The notes beneath the pieces were generated by a model. That model searched no databases. It saw only the letters and a program-made list of their open reading frames with translations, and was not told where the DNA came from. Shown here in pieces: positions 16,695-25,380 of a stretch of 64,000 bases of DNA (the first letter of the stretch is position 1; every line of letters begins with the position of its first letter). Both the position numbers and the translations under genes were made by a program. The DNA is from Actibacterium atlanticum (GTDB lineage: Bacteria > Pseudomonadota > Alphaproteobacteria > Rhodobacterales > Rhodobacteraceae), in contig NZ_AQQY01000002.1 of assembly GCF_000671395.1 (NCBI RefSeq), positions 1 through 64,000 on the forward strand, in the 5' to 3' direction.

Positions 16695-18050
16695 ATGGCA
16701 TCTGCAGCAGAGCAAATGGCCGCAAACATGAGCTGGGGCGCCTTTGGTAAGGCAACCGAGCTGCGTCAGCGGATCTTTTTCACCATTGGTCTTTTGATCG
16801 TCTACCGTCTGGGCACCTATATCCCGGTACCGGGCATCGACGGCAACGCGCTTCGCGAGTTTATGGAGCAAGCCAGCCAAGGCATCGGCGGCGTGCTGTC
16901 GATGTTCACGGGCGGCGCGCTTGGGCGGATGGGCATCTTTGCTCTGGGCATTATGCCGTATATCTCGGCCTCGATCATCGTACAGCTGATGACAGCGATG
17001 GTGCCTCAGCTTGAACAGCTGAAGAAAGAGGGCGAGCAGGGCCGCAAAAAGATCAACCAGTACACCCGCTATGGCACCGTCCTGCTTGCGACCTTCCAAG
17101 CCTATGGTCTGGCTGTCAGCCTGCAATCGGGTGAACTGGTGACCAATCCTGGTTTCTATTTCATCGCGGCCACCGTGATTACGCTGGTCGGCGGCACAAT
17201 GTTCCTGATGTGGCTGGGAGAGCAGATCACCGCGCGCGGCGTCGGCAACGGTATTTCGTTGATCATCTTTGTGGGTATCATCGCTGAAATTCCCGCCGCA
17301 CTGGCGCAATTCCTGTCGCAGGGCCGTTCGGGCGCTGTGTCACCGGCGCTGATCATCGGGGTGATCCTGATGGTTCTGGTGGTTCTGGCCTTTGTGGTGT
17401 TCATGGAGCGCGCCCTGCGCAAAATCCACATTCAGTATCCGCGCCGCCAGGTTGGGATGAAAGTTTACGACGGTGGCTCTTCGCACCTGCCGGTCAAGGT
17501 AAACCCCGCAGGCGTGATCCCGGCGATCTTTGCCAGCTCTTTGCTGCTGTTGCCGACCACGATCAGCACCTTCTCAGGCTCGAACGCCGGGCCGGTCATG
17601 TCGACCATTCTGGCCTACTTTGGCCCCGGTCAGCCGCTCTATCTGCTGTTCTTCACATCCATGATCGTGTTCTTTGCGTATTTCTATACCTACAACGTCG
17701 CCTTCAAGACCGACGATGTGGCCGACAACCTGAAAAACCAGAACGGTTTTATTCCAGGCATTCGCCCCGGTCAGCGCACCGCCGAATATCTGGACTATGT
17801 GGTCGCGCGTATTCTGGTGCTTGGCTCGGGCTATTTGGCTCTGGTCTGTCTGCTGCCGGAGATCCTGCGCTCGCAGGCGGCGATCCCGTTCTACTTTGGT
17901 GGGACTTCCGTGCTGATTGTCGTGTCGGTAACCATGGACACTATTCAGCAGGTGCAGTCGCATCTTCTGGCGCATCAATACGAAGGCTTGATCGAAAAGT
18001 CGCAACTGCGCGGCAAGAGCAAGCGTAAAAAGAGGCCCGCTCGTCGATGA
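16695..18050 (+). CDS. secY: Preprotein translocase subunit SecY
   Basis: The 451-residue product is the channel-forming SecY with ten transmembrane segments, beginning in [34 protein letters not shown] and including the plug region, [21 protein letters not shown], and the cytosolic loop near [12 protein letters not shown]. The ATG at 16695 is preferred over in-frame upstream codons (first a TTG at 16662) because AGGG precedes it and its start matches known SecY. It overlaps adk by four bases (ATGA). Confidence 0.98.
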   Translation: MASAAEQMAANMSWGAFGKATELRQRIFFTIGLLIVYRLGTYIPVPGIDGNALREFMEQASQGIGGVLSMFTGGALGRMGIFALGIMPYISASIIVQLMTAMVPQLEQLKKEGEQGRKKINQYTRYGTVLLATFQAYGLAVSLQSGELVTNPGFYFIAATVITLVGGTMFLMWLGEQITARGVGNGISLIIFVGIIAEIPAALAQFLSQGRSGAVSPALIIGVILMVLVVLAFVVFMERALRKIHIQYPRRQVGMKVYDGGSSHLPVKVNPAGVIPAIFASSLLLLPTTISTFSGSNAGPVMSTILAYFGPGQPLYLLFFTSMIVFFAYFYTYNVAFKTDDVADNLKNQNGFIPGIRPGQRTAEYLDYVVARILVLGSGYLALVCLLPEILRSQAAIPFYFGGTSVLIVVSVTMDTIQQVQSHLLAHQYEGLIEKSQLRGKSKRKKRPARR

Positions 18051-18628
18051 ACATTATCCTTATTGGACCGCCGGGTGCCGGCAAAGGGACACAGGCTCAG
18101 CGCTTGGTTGACACCCGCAACATGGTTCAGCTGTCCACCGGTGACATGCTGCGTGCGGCACGCACAAGCGGCACCGAAATGGGCAAGCGCGTTGCGGCCG
18201 TGATGGACGCTGGCAATCTGGTCACCGATGAGATCGTGATTGGCCTGATCCGCGAAAAGCTGGAAGAGGGCGCCGAGGGCGGCTTCATCTTCGACGGTTT
18301 CCCCCGCACTTTGGCTCAGGCCGATGCATTGGGCGAGCTGATGGAAGAAGTGAACCAGTCGCTGGATTCGGTTATTGAGCTTGAGGTCAATGACGAGGTT
18401 TTGGTTGATCGCATCGTCAACCGCGCCAAAGAAGCCGTTGCCGCTGGCGGTACTGCCCGCGCCGATGACAATGAGGAAAGCCTGAAAGTGCGCCTGATGG
18501 CTTACTACAAGCAGACCTCGCCGCTGATCGGTTATTACCACGCCAAAGGTCAGCTGACCTCGGTCGATGGCTTGGCTGAAATTGATGCCGTCTCGGCGTC
18601 GATTCAGGAAGTTCTTGACAAGGCGTAA
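18047..18628 (+). CDS. adk: Adenylate kinase, short-LID form
   Basis: The 193-residue product interconverts ATP, ADP and AMP. The P-loop GPPGAGKGT is at residues 7-15, the AMP-binding STGDMLRAA near 30-38 and the [11 protein letters not shown] segment near 82-92. It lacks the long zinc-type LID domain: only about 20 residues ([20 protein letters not shown]) join the core helices, against some 35-40 in E. coli. Short-LID kinases are usual in alphaproteobacteria. It is coupled to secY. Confidence 0.97.
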   Translation: MNIILIGPPGAGKGTQAQRLVDTRNMVQLSTGDMLRAARTSGTEMGKRVAAVMDAGNLVTDEIVIGLIREKLEEGAEGGFIFDGFPRTLAQADALGELMEEVNQSLDSVIELEVNDEVLVDRIVNRAKEAVAAGGTARADDNEESLKVRLMAYYKQTSPLIGYYHAKGQLTSVDGLAEIDAVSASIQEVLDKA

Positions 18629-18661
18629 ATCGCCACTTGACCGCTCGCGCAAAAGGCCCTA

Positions 18662-18760
18662 CGCAGACCCTCTCGAAGAGAATCGTCTTGTTAGGGTCTG
18701 CGCAAAGCGGGGATATCCAAACAAGATTCGTCCAGGCCCGAAGGTTTACCGCTTTCGGGC
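18662..18760 (+). promoter_or_regulatory. Structured leader before rpsM
   Basis: CGCAGACCCT (18662-18671) pairs perfectly with AGGGTCTGCG (18693-18702). A second hairpin is formed by GCCCGAA (18736-18742) and TTCGGGC (18754-18760). They occupy the 189-base gap between adk and rpsM, where the S4-controlled alpha-operon leader lies in enterics. Neither is followed by a proper T-run. Feedback control is an inference from position. Confidence 0.45.
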
Positions 18761-18817
18761 TTGAGTTGTGAAAAAAGGTTCTGGAAACACGGAACCGCAA
18801 CCAAAGGAAAGATCGTC

Positions 18818-19186
18818 TTGGCACGTATTGCAGGCGTCAACATTCCGACCGGGAAACGCGTCCCGATCGCACTGACATATATCACTGGTATTGGTCACCA
18901 CTCCGCAGAACTGATCTGCGAGGCAGTAGGCATTGACCGCACCCGCCGCGTTAACGAACTTTCGGATGCCGAAGTTCTGTCCATCCGCGAGCACATCGAC
19001 GCAAACTTCACCGTTGAAGGTGACCTGCGCCGTGAAGTGCAGATGAACATCAAACGTTTGATGGATCTGGGCTGCTACCGCGGTCTGCGCCATCGTCGTA
19101 ACCTGCCCGTACGCGGTCAGCGTACCCACACCAATGCTCGTACCCGCAAAGGCCCCGCAAAGGCCATTGCCGGCAAGAAGAAGTAA
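18818..19186 (+). CDS. rpsM: 30S ribosomal protein S13, TTG start
   Basis: The 122-residue product is S13 ([25 protein letters not shown] at the start; [26 protein letters not shown] at the C-terminus). The codon at the position where S13 normally begins is TTG (18818-18820), and AAAGGAAAG lies just upstream; the nearest in-frame ATG alternative, at 18761, would add 19 residues with no S13 similarity. A TTG start for a highly expressed ribosomal gene is unusual and may be part of its control. Confidence 0.95.
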   Translation: MARIAGVNIPTGKRVPIALTYITGIGHHSAELICEAVGIDRTRRVNELSDAEVLSIREHIDANFTVEGDLRREVQMNIKRLMDLGCYRGLRHRRNLPVRGQRTHTNARTRKGPAKAIAGKKK

Positions 19187-19201
19187 GGGAGGGTCTGATC
19201 A

Positions 19202-19591
19202 ATGGCACGCGAAAAGATTCGTACGAAGAAAAAAGAGCGTAAGAACATTGCCGCTGGCGTGGCGCATGTGAACAGCTCGTTCAACAACACCAAGATCCTG
19301 ATCTCGGATGTGCAAGGCAACGCGATCTCGTGGTCGTCGGCTGGCACCATGGGCTTCAAAGGCTCGCGGAAATCCACCCCCTATGCTGCTCAGATGGCTG
19401 CTGAAGATGCAGGCAAGAAAGCACAGGACCACGGTGTGAAGACGCTGGAAGTCGAAGTTCAGGGCCCCGGTTCGGGTCGTGAATCGGCGCTGCGCGCTCT
19501 GGCAGCGATTGGGTTCAACATCACCTCGATCCGCGACGTGACCCCGATTGCACACAACGGCTGCCGCCCGCCGAAGCGCCGCCGCGTCTGA
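19202..19591 (+). CDS. rpsK: 30S ribosomal protein S11
   Basis: The 129-residue product is S11 ([72 protein letters not shown]). S11 lines the 30S platform at the E site. rpsD, which follows rpsK in enterics, is absent, as is usual in alphaproteobacteria; rpoA comes next. Confidence 0.98.
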   Translation: MAREKIRTKKKERKNIAAGVAHVNSSFNNTKILISDVQGNAISWSSAGTMGFKGSRKSTPYAAQMAAEDAGKKAQDHGVKTLEVEVQGPGSGRESALRALAAIGFNITSIRDVTPIAHNGCRPPKRRRV

Positions 19592-19704
19592 TCTGAGTAT
19601 TTTGCCGGGCGGTGGGGGTTTCCCGCTGCCCGGTACGTCATTTTTTACCTCGGGCGTTGTGTGGTTTTGGACATGGGCGCACAACAAGAATTGAGGAGAC
19701 AGGC

Positions 19705-20721
19705 ATGATCCACAAGAACTGGCAAGAACTTATCAAGCCGACCCAACTGGAAGTGAAGCCGGGCAACGACCCTGCGCGTCAGGCCACCGCAGTGGCTGAA
19801 CCGCTGGAGCGTGGCTTTGGTCTGACGCTGGGCAATGCGCTGCGTCGCGTGCTGATGTCGTCGCTGCAAGGTGCGGCGATCACCTCGGTGCAAATCGACA
19901 ACGTGCTGCATGAATTCTCGTCGATTTCGGGCGTGCGTGAAGATGTCACTGATGTCGTTCTGAACCTCAAGGGCGTTGCCCTGCGCATGGATGCCGAAGG
20001 CCCCAAGCGCGTTTCGATTGCTGCCAAAGGCCCCGCCGTTGTCACCGCTGGTGAGATCTCGGAGACCGCTGGCATCGAAGTTCTGAACAAAGACCACGTG
20101 ATCTGCCACCTGGATGACGGCGCCGATCTGTTCATGGAACTGACCGTGAATACCGGCAAAGGCTATGTTTCGGCTGACAAGAACAAGCCCGAAGATGCCC
20201 CCATCGGCCTGATCCCGATCGATGCGATCTACTCGCCGGTCAAGAAAGTTGCCTACGACGTGCAGCCGACCCGTGAAGGTCAGGTTCTGGACTATGACAA
20301 GCTGACCCTGAAGGTCGAAACCGACGGTTCGGTCTCGCCCGAAGATGCAATCGCCTTTGCGGCGCGCATCCTGCAGGACCAGCTGACCATCTTCGTCAAC
20401 TTCGACGAGCCGGAAGCCGCTGGCCGCCAGGACGAAGACGATGGTCTGGAGTTCAACCCGCTGCTGCTGAAGAAGGTAGACGAGCTGGAACTGTCGGTCC
20501 GTTCGGCGAACTGCCTGAAGAACGACAACATCGTTTACATCGGCGATCTGATCCAGAAAACCGAAGCCGAGATGCTGCGCACTCCGAACTTCGGCCGCAA
20601 ATCGCTGAACGAGATCAAAGAAGTGCTTTCGGGCATGGGTCTGCACCTTGGCATGGATGTCGAGGAATGGCCGCCCGAGAACATCGAAGATCTGGCCAAA
20701 AAGTTCGAAGATCAGTTCTGA
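19705..20721 (+). CDS. rpoA: RNA polymerase alpha subunit
   Basis: The 338-residue product has the alpha N-terminal dimerisation domain (to about residue 235: [26 protein letters not shown]) and a C-terminal UP-element and activator-binding domain ([47 protein letters not shown]). The ATG at 19705, after GAGGAGACAGGC, matches the usual alphaproteobacterial start MIHKNW. A strong terminator follows, separating it from rplQ. Confidence 0.98.
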   Translation: MIHKNWQELIKPTQLEVKPGNDPARQATAVAEPLERGFGLTLGNALRRVLMSSLQGAAITSVQIDNVLHEFSSISGVREDVTDVVLNLKGVALRMDAEGPKRVSIAAKGPAVVTAGEISETAGIEVLNKDHVICHLDDGADLFMELTVNTGKGYVSADKNKPEDAPIGLIPIDAIYSPVKKVAYDVQPTREGQVLDYDKLTLKVETDGSVSPEDAIAFAARILQDQLTIFVNFDEPEAAGRQDEDDGLEFNPLLLKKVDELELSVRSANCLKNDNIVYIGDLIQKTEAEMLRTPNFGRKSLNEIKEVLSGMGLHLGMDVEEWPPENIEDLAKKFEDQF

Positions 20722-20746
20722 TCAAAAGAACCCGGCTAAGAATTCA

Positions 20747-20774
20747 GGGCAGCGTGCAAGCGCTGCCCTTTTTT
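20747..20774 (+). terminator. Intrinsic terminator after rpoA
   Basis: GGGCAGCG (20747-20754) pairs with CGCTGCCC (20761-20768), followed by TTTTTTG. It ends the rplO-rpoA block ahead of arsH. Confidence 0.93.
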
Positions 20775-20792
20775 GTGCCGTGACAAGATATC

Positions 20793-20817
20793 TCAACAAT
20801 AGTTGAAATAATTGTTG
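20793..20817 (+). promoter_or_regulatory. Possible ArsR-type operator upstream of arsH
   Basis: TCAACAATAGTTGA (20793-20806) is a palindrome with 5-base arms, and CAACAAT (20794-20800) is mirrored by ATTGTTG (20811-20817). AT-rich CAA/TTG dyads of this kind are typical of ArsR/SmtB repressor sites. The pattern is 115 bases ahead of arsH. No arsR gene is in the window, so control would be in trans. Confidence 0.4.
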
Positions 20818-20931
20818 TGCGCCCGCGTCACCCCACCTAAGTTCGCCGAAAGTAGAATCGGCCAAGGCCGGGAAAATGTGCCATGACACCAGGGTGAGTT
20901 GGCCAAATGATTGACGTGGGACTGCAAGAGA

Positions 20932-21648
20932 ATGCCTGACTTGGAAACGCCGAACCTTGTAGAGGACCAACTTCATCAGCCCGACCTTGGGGCTTTGGGT
21001 GCGCCGCTGGCGTCGACACATCCACCGCGCATTTTGCTATTGCACGGATCGTTGCGCGAACAGTCATACTCGCGTCGGGTAAACGAAGAGGCCGCGCGCA
21101 TTCTACAAAAACTCGGCTGTGAAACACGTGTCTACAACCCGTCGGGGCTGCCGTTGCCGGATGATGCAGATGCTTCCCACCCCAAGGTGCAGGAGTTACG
21201 CGATCTGGTTACATGGGCAGAGGGGATGGTCTGGAGTTCGCCTGAACGCCATGGTTCCATGTCTGCAGTCATGAAGCTGCAGATTGATTGGATTCCTCTG
21301 TCGATCGGATCGGTGCGGCCAACGCAGGGCAAGACGTTGGCATTGATGCAGGTGGAAGGGGGCTCTCAGAGTTTCAACGCGGTGAACCAGATGCGAATAT
21401 TGGGCCGTTGGATGCGCTGTCTGACGATCCCGAACCAAAGTTCGGTCGCGCGGGCGTTTACCGAGTTCGATGACGCCGGCCGCATGAAGCCGTCCCCCTA
21501 TTATCGGCGTATCGTCGACGTGATGGAGGAACTGGTGAAATTCACCCTTCTGACACGTGACATCAAAGAGCACCTGACCGACCGCTACAGCGAACGGGTT
21601 GAAAGCGCAGAAGAGCTTTCGAAACGCATGGCGCAAAAGGATATTTAG
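20932..21648 (+). CDS. arsH: ArsH-type NADPH-dependent FMN reductase
   Basis: The 238-residue product has the flavodoxin-like ArsH core: [27 protein letters not shown] (FMN phosphate loop, near residues 39-65), [21 protein letters not shown] and [24 protein letters not shown]. ArsH oxidises trivalent organoarsenicals and reduces quinones or flavins. No other arsenic gene is nearby, and the gene interrupts the normal rpoA-rplQ pair. Its own terminator lies at 21730. Confidence 0.9.
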   Translation: MPDLETPNLVEDQLHQPDLGALGAPLASTHPPRILLLHGSLREQSYSRRVNEEAARILQKLGCETRVYNPSGLPLPDDADASHPKVQELRDLVTWAEGMVWSSPERHGSMSAVMKLQIDWIPLSIGSVRPTQGKTLALMQVEGGSQSFNAVNQMRILGRWMRCLTIPNQSSVARAFTEFDDAGRMKPSPYYRRIVDVMEELVKFTLLTRDIKEHLTDRYSERVESAEELSKRMAQKDI

Positions 21649-21729
21649 ACGGGTCGGCAGGGGCTTGCTTCGGTCTGTTCTTTAAGATACCAACGCGCAT
21701 CCGCGATTCCGCTTGGTTTTGCGGGGCAT

Positions 21730-21749
21730 AGAGGCCTTCGGGCCTCTTT
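21730..21749 (+). terminator. UUCG-loop terminator after arsH
   Basis: AGAGGCC (21730-21736) pairs with GGCCTCT (21741-21747) around a TTCG tetraloop, followed by TTTG. The T-run is short, so partial read-through into rplQ is possible. I see no convincing promoter in the remaining 85 bases before rplQ. Confidence 0.75.
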
Positions 21750-21834
21750 GTAGTTCCGGGCATCTGCCCCAAGGAGAGTCGGTGACACGCATCGCTGGCC
21801 AGACAAAGCAAAACGAGACCAAAGGAACAAAGAT

Positions 21835-22254
21835 ATGCGTCACGCAAAAGGCTATCGTCGCCTGAACCGCACCCACGAACACCGTAAGGCCCTTTGGGCC
21901 AACATGGCCGGTTCTCTGATCGAACATGAACAGATCAAAACCACCCTGCCCAAAGCCAAAGAACTGCGCCGCGTCGTAGAGAAACTGGTGACTCTGGGCA
22001 AACGTGGTGACCTGCACGCGCGCCGTCAGGCCGCCGCGCAGCTGAAACAAGACCAGTATGTCGAGAAACTGTTCGACGTTCTGGGCCCGCGCTACGCTGA
22101 GCGTCAGGGCGGATACGTGCGTATCCTGAAAGCTGGCTTCCGTTATGGTGACATGGCTCCGATGGCGATCATCGAGTTTGTTGACCGTGATGTTGACGCC
22201 AAAGGTGCTGCTGACCGTGCCCGCGTTGAAGCTGAAGAAGCTGCAGACGCATAA
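21835..22254 (+). CDS. rplQ: 50S ribosomal protein L17
   Basis: The 139-residue product is L17 ([81 protein letters not shown]), with a short acidic Ala/Glu tail. It is the last ribosomal gene of the cluster and is separated from rpoA by arsH. A strong terminator follows. Confidence 0.98.
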   Translation: MRHAKGYRRLNRTHEHRKALWANMAGSLIEHEQIKTTLPKAKELRRVVEKLVTLGKRGDLHARRQAAAQLKQDQYVEKLFDVLGPRYAERQGGYVRILKAGFRYGDMAPMAIIEFVDRDVDAKGAADRARVEAEEAADA

Positions 22255-22271
22255 GGCCGCCCAGTGCGATC

Positions 22272-22310
22272 AAACGCAAACCCCGCCAGTCTGGCGGGGT
22301 TTTTGCGTTT
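22272..22310. terminator. Strong bidirectional terminator after rplQ
   Basis: AAACCCCGCC (22278-22287) pairs with GGCGGGGTTT (22293-22302). The stem extends with AAACGC...GCGTTT outside it, and T-runs occur on both strands. It ends the ribosomal cluster and also serves the minus-strand gene at 22330. Confidence 0.93.
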
Positions 22311-22329
22311 TAGAGATAAGAAAGACAAA

Positions 22330-22512
22330 TCATATGGCCGGAACGGGCTCGTTTATATCTGAATCAGCCAAACTTGCCGTGGCTTCGGCCAGCATTTCGC
22401 GCAGCTGCGCGTCTTCGACAGGTGTCGCACCAAGCAACTCTAGCAGGTCCGTACGCACGGAACTGGGCAGGCTCATAAGCTGCATAAAGAGTGTTGGATG
22501 TATGGCCTTCAC
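22330..22512 (-). CDS. Small protein divergent from luxR
   Basis: The 60-residue product (LMSLPSSVRTDLLELLGATPVEDAQLREMLAEATASL) is predicted to be helical and acidic and matches no family I know. The start is a GTG at 22512 with GGAG six bases upstream; an internal ATG ten codons in is an alternative. It shares an 83-base divergent intergenic region with the LuxR gene and ends at the bidirectional terminator. The ribosome binding site and gene placement support a real gene; its role is unknown. Confidence 0.5.
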   Translation of the reverse strand: MKAIHPTLFMQLMSLPSSVRTDLLELLGATPVEDAQLREMLAEATASLADSDINEPVPAI

Positions 22513-22561
22513 GGATTACTCCAGAGAATTGAAACAGCGACTCACATACATCAATTTAAGG

Positions 22562-22600
22562 TTGACTGCATTTGACGCAACTTGTCTAAAAAGACATGTT
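22562..22600 (+). promoter_or_regulatory. luxR promoter with inverted repeat over the start codon
   Basis: TTGACT (22562-22567), a 17-base spacer and TCTAAA (22585-22590) form a good promoter. AACTTGTCT (22579-22587) and AGACATGTT (22592-22600) are 8/9 matching arms of a 22-bp inverted repeat that covers the -10 box and the ATG at 22596. The dimensions suit a LuxR-type site, though the sequence is not the classical lux box. Transcription would begin at about the start codon. Confidence 0.5.
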
Positions 22601-23207
22601 CGAAAAGTCCGTGTTTGATCGTGAGCTTCGTTTGTTGGATTCCCTGGCGCCCAAGGGATACAACATCGGTCTGCATATTCGGTTCACTTCGCCGCTTATG
22701 ACGTTCCAGACCTATGATACGGAATGGCTGAACTACTATACCGACAATGGGTATGTCCTGCGCGATCCTGTGGTCGCGTGGGGGTTTGCAACCACCGGGG
22801 CGACGCGGTGGAGTAACAAAAGACTACCCGATCCGTTCGGCATCATGAAAGAAGCTGAAAGGTTCGGGCTATTATATGGCGCAACGGTCTCCTGTGGCCC
22901 AATAAGCTCCAGGACGATTGCAAGCGTGGCGCGAGCAGATCGGGAATTTCAGGACGAAGAGATCAAAGAGATCGAACAAGTCGTTCGTCGTCTTCATGAT
23001 ATGACCGAGCCACCGCAAGAGCTTACAAAAGCTCAGGTCGAGGCGCTAAAGTGCATTGCGGGTGGCGACCGACACGCGGCTGCGGCCGCAAAGCTAGGCA
23101 TATCGGAAAGCGCTTTAAAAGCTCGGTTAAATTCGGCTCGTCAGCGTCTCATGGCGCGGACCACAGCCGAGGCTATCCAGAGAGCAAAGGAATACAGGCT
23201 CCTCTAA
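22596..23207 (+). CDS. LuxR-family acyl-homoserine-lactone-responsive regulator
   Basis: The 203-residue product has an autoinducer-binding domain carrying the conserved W44, Y48, D57, P58, W72 and G101, with spacing that matches TraR closely. A C-terminal LuxR helix-turn-helix follows (about residues 142-190: LTKAQVEALKCIAGG...AAKLGISESALKARLNSARQRL). One family residue, the Glu of the L-T-x-R-E motif, is Gln here. It is followed after 57 bases by a LuxI-type synthase gene, so the two form a quorum-sensing pair. There is no clear Shine-Dalgarno sequence, consistent with a leaderless message. Confidence 0.9.
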   Translation: MFEKSVFDRELRLLDSLAPKGYNIGLHIRFTSPLMTFQTYDTEWLNYYTDNGYVLRDPVVAWGFATTGATRWSNKRLPDPFGIMKEAERFGLLYGATVSCGPISSRTIASVARADREFQDEEIKEIEQVVRRLHDMTEPPQELTKAQVEALKCIAGGDRHAAAAAKLGISESALKARLNSARQRLMARTTAEAIQRAKEYRLL

Positions 23208-23264
23208 GCGTGTTTCGCCCTCCGCAAGGTAATCAACCCTAACCAAACTTTGCAGGAGGCTATC

Positions 23265-23855
23265 ATGCTTACCACGACTCTCTCTTTCGAAAATCTACAC
23301 AACCATGGCGAGCTTTTCGCGAATATGCTTCGCGCAAGGCGTGAATTGTTCATTGAGCAGAACAAATGGGATTTGCCCGAGGCTCTGGGCATGGAATATG
23401 ACCAATACGATACCCCAGCCAGCCGCTGGGTGGTTGTACATGACGAACTTGGTCAGGTTCTGGCAGGCAACCGTCTGACCCCGACCACGGCGAAATGTGG
23501 CATCTATTCCTATATGATCCGCGATGCACAGAACGGGCTGTTGGATACCATTCCTTCGAACCTTCTGTATGACGAGGCCCCAGTGTCGGACATGATCTGG
23601 GAAAGCTCGCGGTTGTTTGTGTCGCAGGCAGTGCCTTTGGCGCAGCGTCGACCGATCTACTTTAAGCTGGTGCTGGAACTGACAAAAGCAGCGCGAAGCC
23701 TTGGGGCCACCAGCTGCCTGACTTTGCTGAACGCAAACTGGCCCTTGTGGGCCAAGCGCGTTGGCGTGGATATGACAGCGATGGGGCCAGTAATGGAAAT
23801 TGATGGGATCAAGAACCAGGTCGTATCAATGAACTTTGCTGCGAACCTGCATTAA
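23265..23855 (+). CDS. LuxI-type acyl-homoserine-lactone synthase
   Basis: The 196-residue product keeps the LuxI residues at nearly standard places: R25, F29, W35, D46, D49, R70, E113 and R116 (RRELFIEQNKW; MEYDQYDTP; GNRLTPT; WESSRLFVS). It should make an acyl-homoserine lactone from S-adenosylmethionine and an acyl carrier. The acyl chain cannot be told from sequence. The ATG at 23265 has AGGAGG five bases upstream. It lies just after the luxR gene. Confidence 0.9.
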   Translation: MLTTTLSFENLHNHGELFANMLRARRELFIEQNKWDLPEALGMEYDQYDTPASRWVVVHDELGQVLAGNRLTPTTAKCGIYSYMIRDAQNGLLDTIPSNLLYDEAPVSDMIWESSRLFVSQAVPLAQRRPIYFKLVLELTKAARSLGATSCLTLLNANWPLWAKRVGVDMTAMGPVMEIDGIKNQVVSMNFAANLH

Positions 23856-23869
23856 CAACCGACCTTGCG

Positions 23870-23894
23870 TCCCTCCGGGCCTGTCCCGGGGGGA
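23870..23894 (+). terminator. Weak hairpin after luxI
   Basis: TCCCTCCGGG (23870-23879) pairs with CCCGGGGGGA (23885-23894) with one wobble. There is no T-run afterwards, so termination would be partial or Rho-dependent. Confidence 0.4.
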
Positions 23895-23958
23895 GCACCC
23901 TGTTGAATAAATAGGCTGGCAGGCGCATATCGAACCCACCATTACTGCGGAGGTTCCG

Positions 23959-25335
23959 ATGCGCCAGCTACTTGTCTTTGTGATCGCGATCATGATGGCG
24001 CAATCTGCGCCCGCCCAACAATCTGTGCCCGACAGTCAGGCGCAGGTGACGCTAAGCTATGCGCCGGTGGTTCGACAGGCTGCGCCTGCGGTTGTCAGCA
24101 TTTACGCTAAGAAACTGGTCGCCGCTCAACGCAGCCCTTTTGCCAATGACCCGTTCTTTGGTCAGCTGTTTCGCGGGCAGACCGCACCACGAATGAAGAA
24201 CTCGCTTGGGTCGGGGGTGATTTTGTCGCCCGATGGGATCGTGGTCACGAATTTCCACGTGGCTGGCGATTCAGACCAGATCAGGGTCGTGTTGAATGAC
24301 CGGCGCGAGTTTGCCGCGAAAGTTCTGCTGGCGGATGAAGAGTCTGACCTGGCCATACTGGCGCTAGAAGGTGCGCAGGGATTGCCTGCGCTGAAGTTGC
24401 GCGATTCTGACACGATGGAGGTTGGTGATCTGGTGTTGGCCATCGGCAACCCGTTTGGCATTGGCCAGACCGTGTCGGGTGGCATTGTTTCTGGTCTGGC
24501 CCGGTCCAACGTGTCGGTAGGCAGTGGCCGGGGGCTGTTCATCCAGACCGACGCGGCGATCAACCCCGGCAACTCTGGTGGGGCGTTGGTGGACATGCAA
24601 GGGCGACTGGTGGGGGTGAACACCGCTATTCTGACGCGTTCGGGCGGGTCTAACGGCATCGGCTTTGCCATCCCGGCCAATCTGGTCGCGCGGTTCGTAG
24701 AGCAGGCCGAGGCCGGCAATACCAGCTTTGCGCGCCCATGGGCCGGGATATCGGCGCAACCCGTGGACGCGTCCTTGGCAGAGGCTCTGGGCATGACCCT
24801 GCCAGAAGGCGTGGTCATCACGCAGCTTCACCCGGCAAGCCCGTTTCGCAAGGCCGGGCTGCGCACAGGCGATGTGATTCTGACCATCGGCAACACGCCG
24901 GTAAACACGCCCCAAGAAATGAACTTCCGTATGTCCGCTGAAGGCATCGGCGGTGCACTTGCAATCGAGTACCTGCGCAAGGGCCACATACGCGCGACAG
25001 AAGTCGCGATGATGACCGCCCCTGATCTTCCGCCGCGCGAACCTTTCCGCGTCTCCCAAGGTCACACGCTGGCCGGTCTGACGCTCGTCAACGTGAACCC
25101 GGCAGTCGCCGATGAGCTTGGTCTGAACCCGGACACCAAGGGGGTGCTGGTGTTGGACCCCGGAGCGGTCGTCGGGCGGGTTGGCCTGCGACGCGGTGAT
25201 GTGCTGTTGCGGATCAACAAAACCACAATCGAAAGCACCAAAGACGCCGAACGCGCACTGCGTAAGGATGGCCGTAGTTGGTCGGTGGAGTATCTGCGCA
25301 ACGGTCAACGTGGGTTGTTGCGGTTCCGTATCTAA
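23959..25335 (+). CDS. Periplasmic Do-like (DegP/DegQ) serine protease
   Basis: The 458-residue product has a signal peptide (about residues 1-19, ending APAQ), a trypsin-like domain with the catalytic triad H100 (TNFHV), D130 (ESDLAIL) and S206 (GNSGGAL), and two PDZ domains (about 265-355 and 370-455). Such enzymes degrade or refold misfolded envelope proteins. GGAGGTTCCG precedes the ATG. rarA follows after 45 bases, a neighbour relationship common in Rhodobacterales. Confidence 0.93.
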   Translation: MRQLLVFVIAIMMAQSAPAQQSVPDSQAQVTLSYAPVVRQAAPAVVSIYAKKLVAAQRSPFANDPFFGQLFRGQTAPRMKNSLGSGVILSPDGIVVTNFHVAGDSDQIRVVLNDRREFAAKVLLADEESDLAILALEGAQGLPALKLRDSDTMEVGDLVLAIGNPFGIGQTVSGGIVSGLARSNVSVGSGRGLFIQTDAAINPGNSGGALVDMQGRLVGVNTAILTRSGGSNGIGFAIPANLVARFVEQAEAGNTSFARPWAGISAQPVDASLAEALGMTLPEGVVITQLHPASPFRKAGLRTGDVILTIGNTPVNTPQEMNFRMSAEGIGGALAIEYLRKGHIRATEVAMMTAPDLPPREPFRVSQGHTLAGLTLVNVNPAVADELGLNPDTKGVLVLDPGAVVGRVGLRRGDVLLRINKTTIESTKDAERALRKDGRSWSVEYLRNGQRGLLRFRI

Positions 25336-25380
25336 GCGGCGGGCATTGAACTTGCCGCATGTCGCGCTTTAGGGTGGCCT

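Noticed and set aside
18818-18835. Sigma-54-like TGGCAC...TTGCA at the start of rpsM
   Set aside because: The spacing between the two elements is too short, and the bases are the first codons of S13.
21781-21864. Short leader frame starting at GTG with AAGGAG ahead of rplQ
   Set aside because: It overlaps the rplQ start in another frame, and its 27 codons show no sign of regulation such as codon runs.
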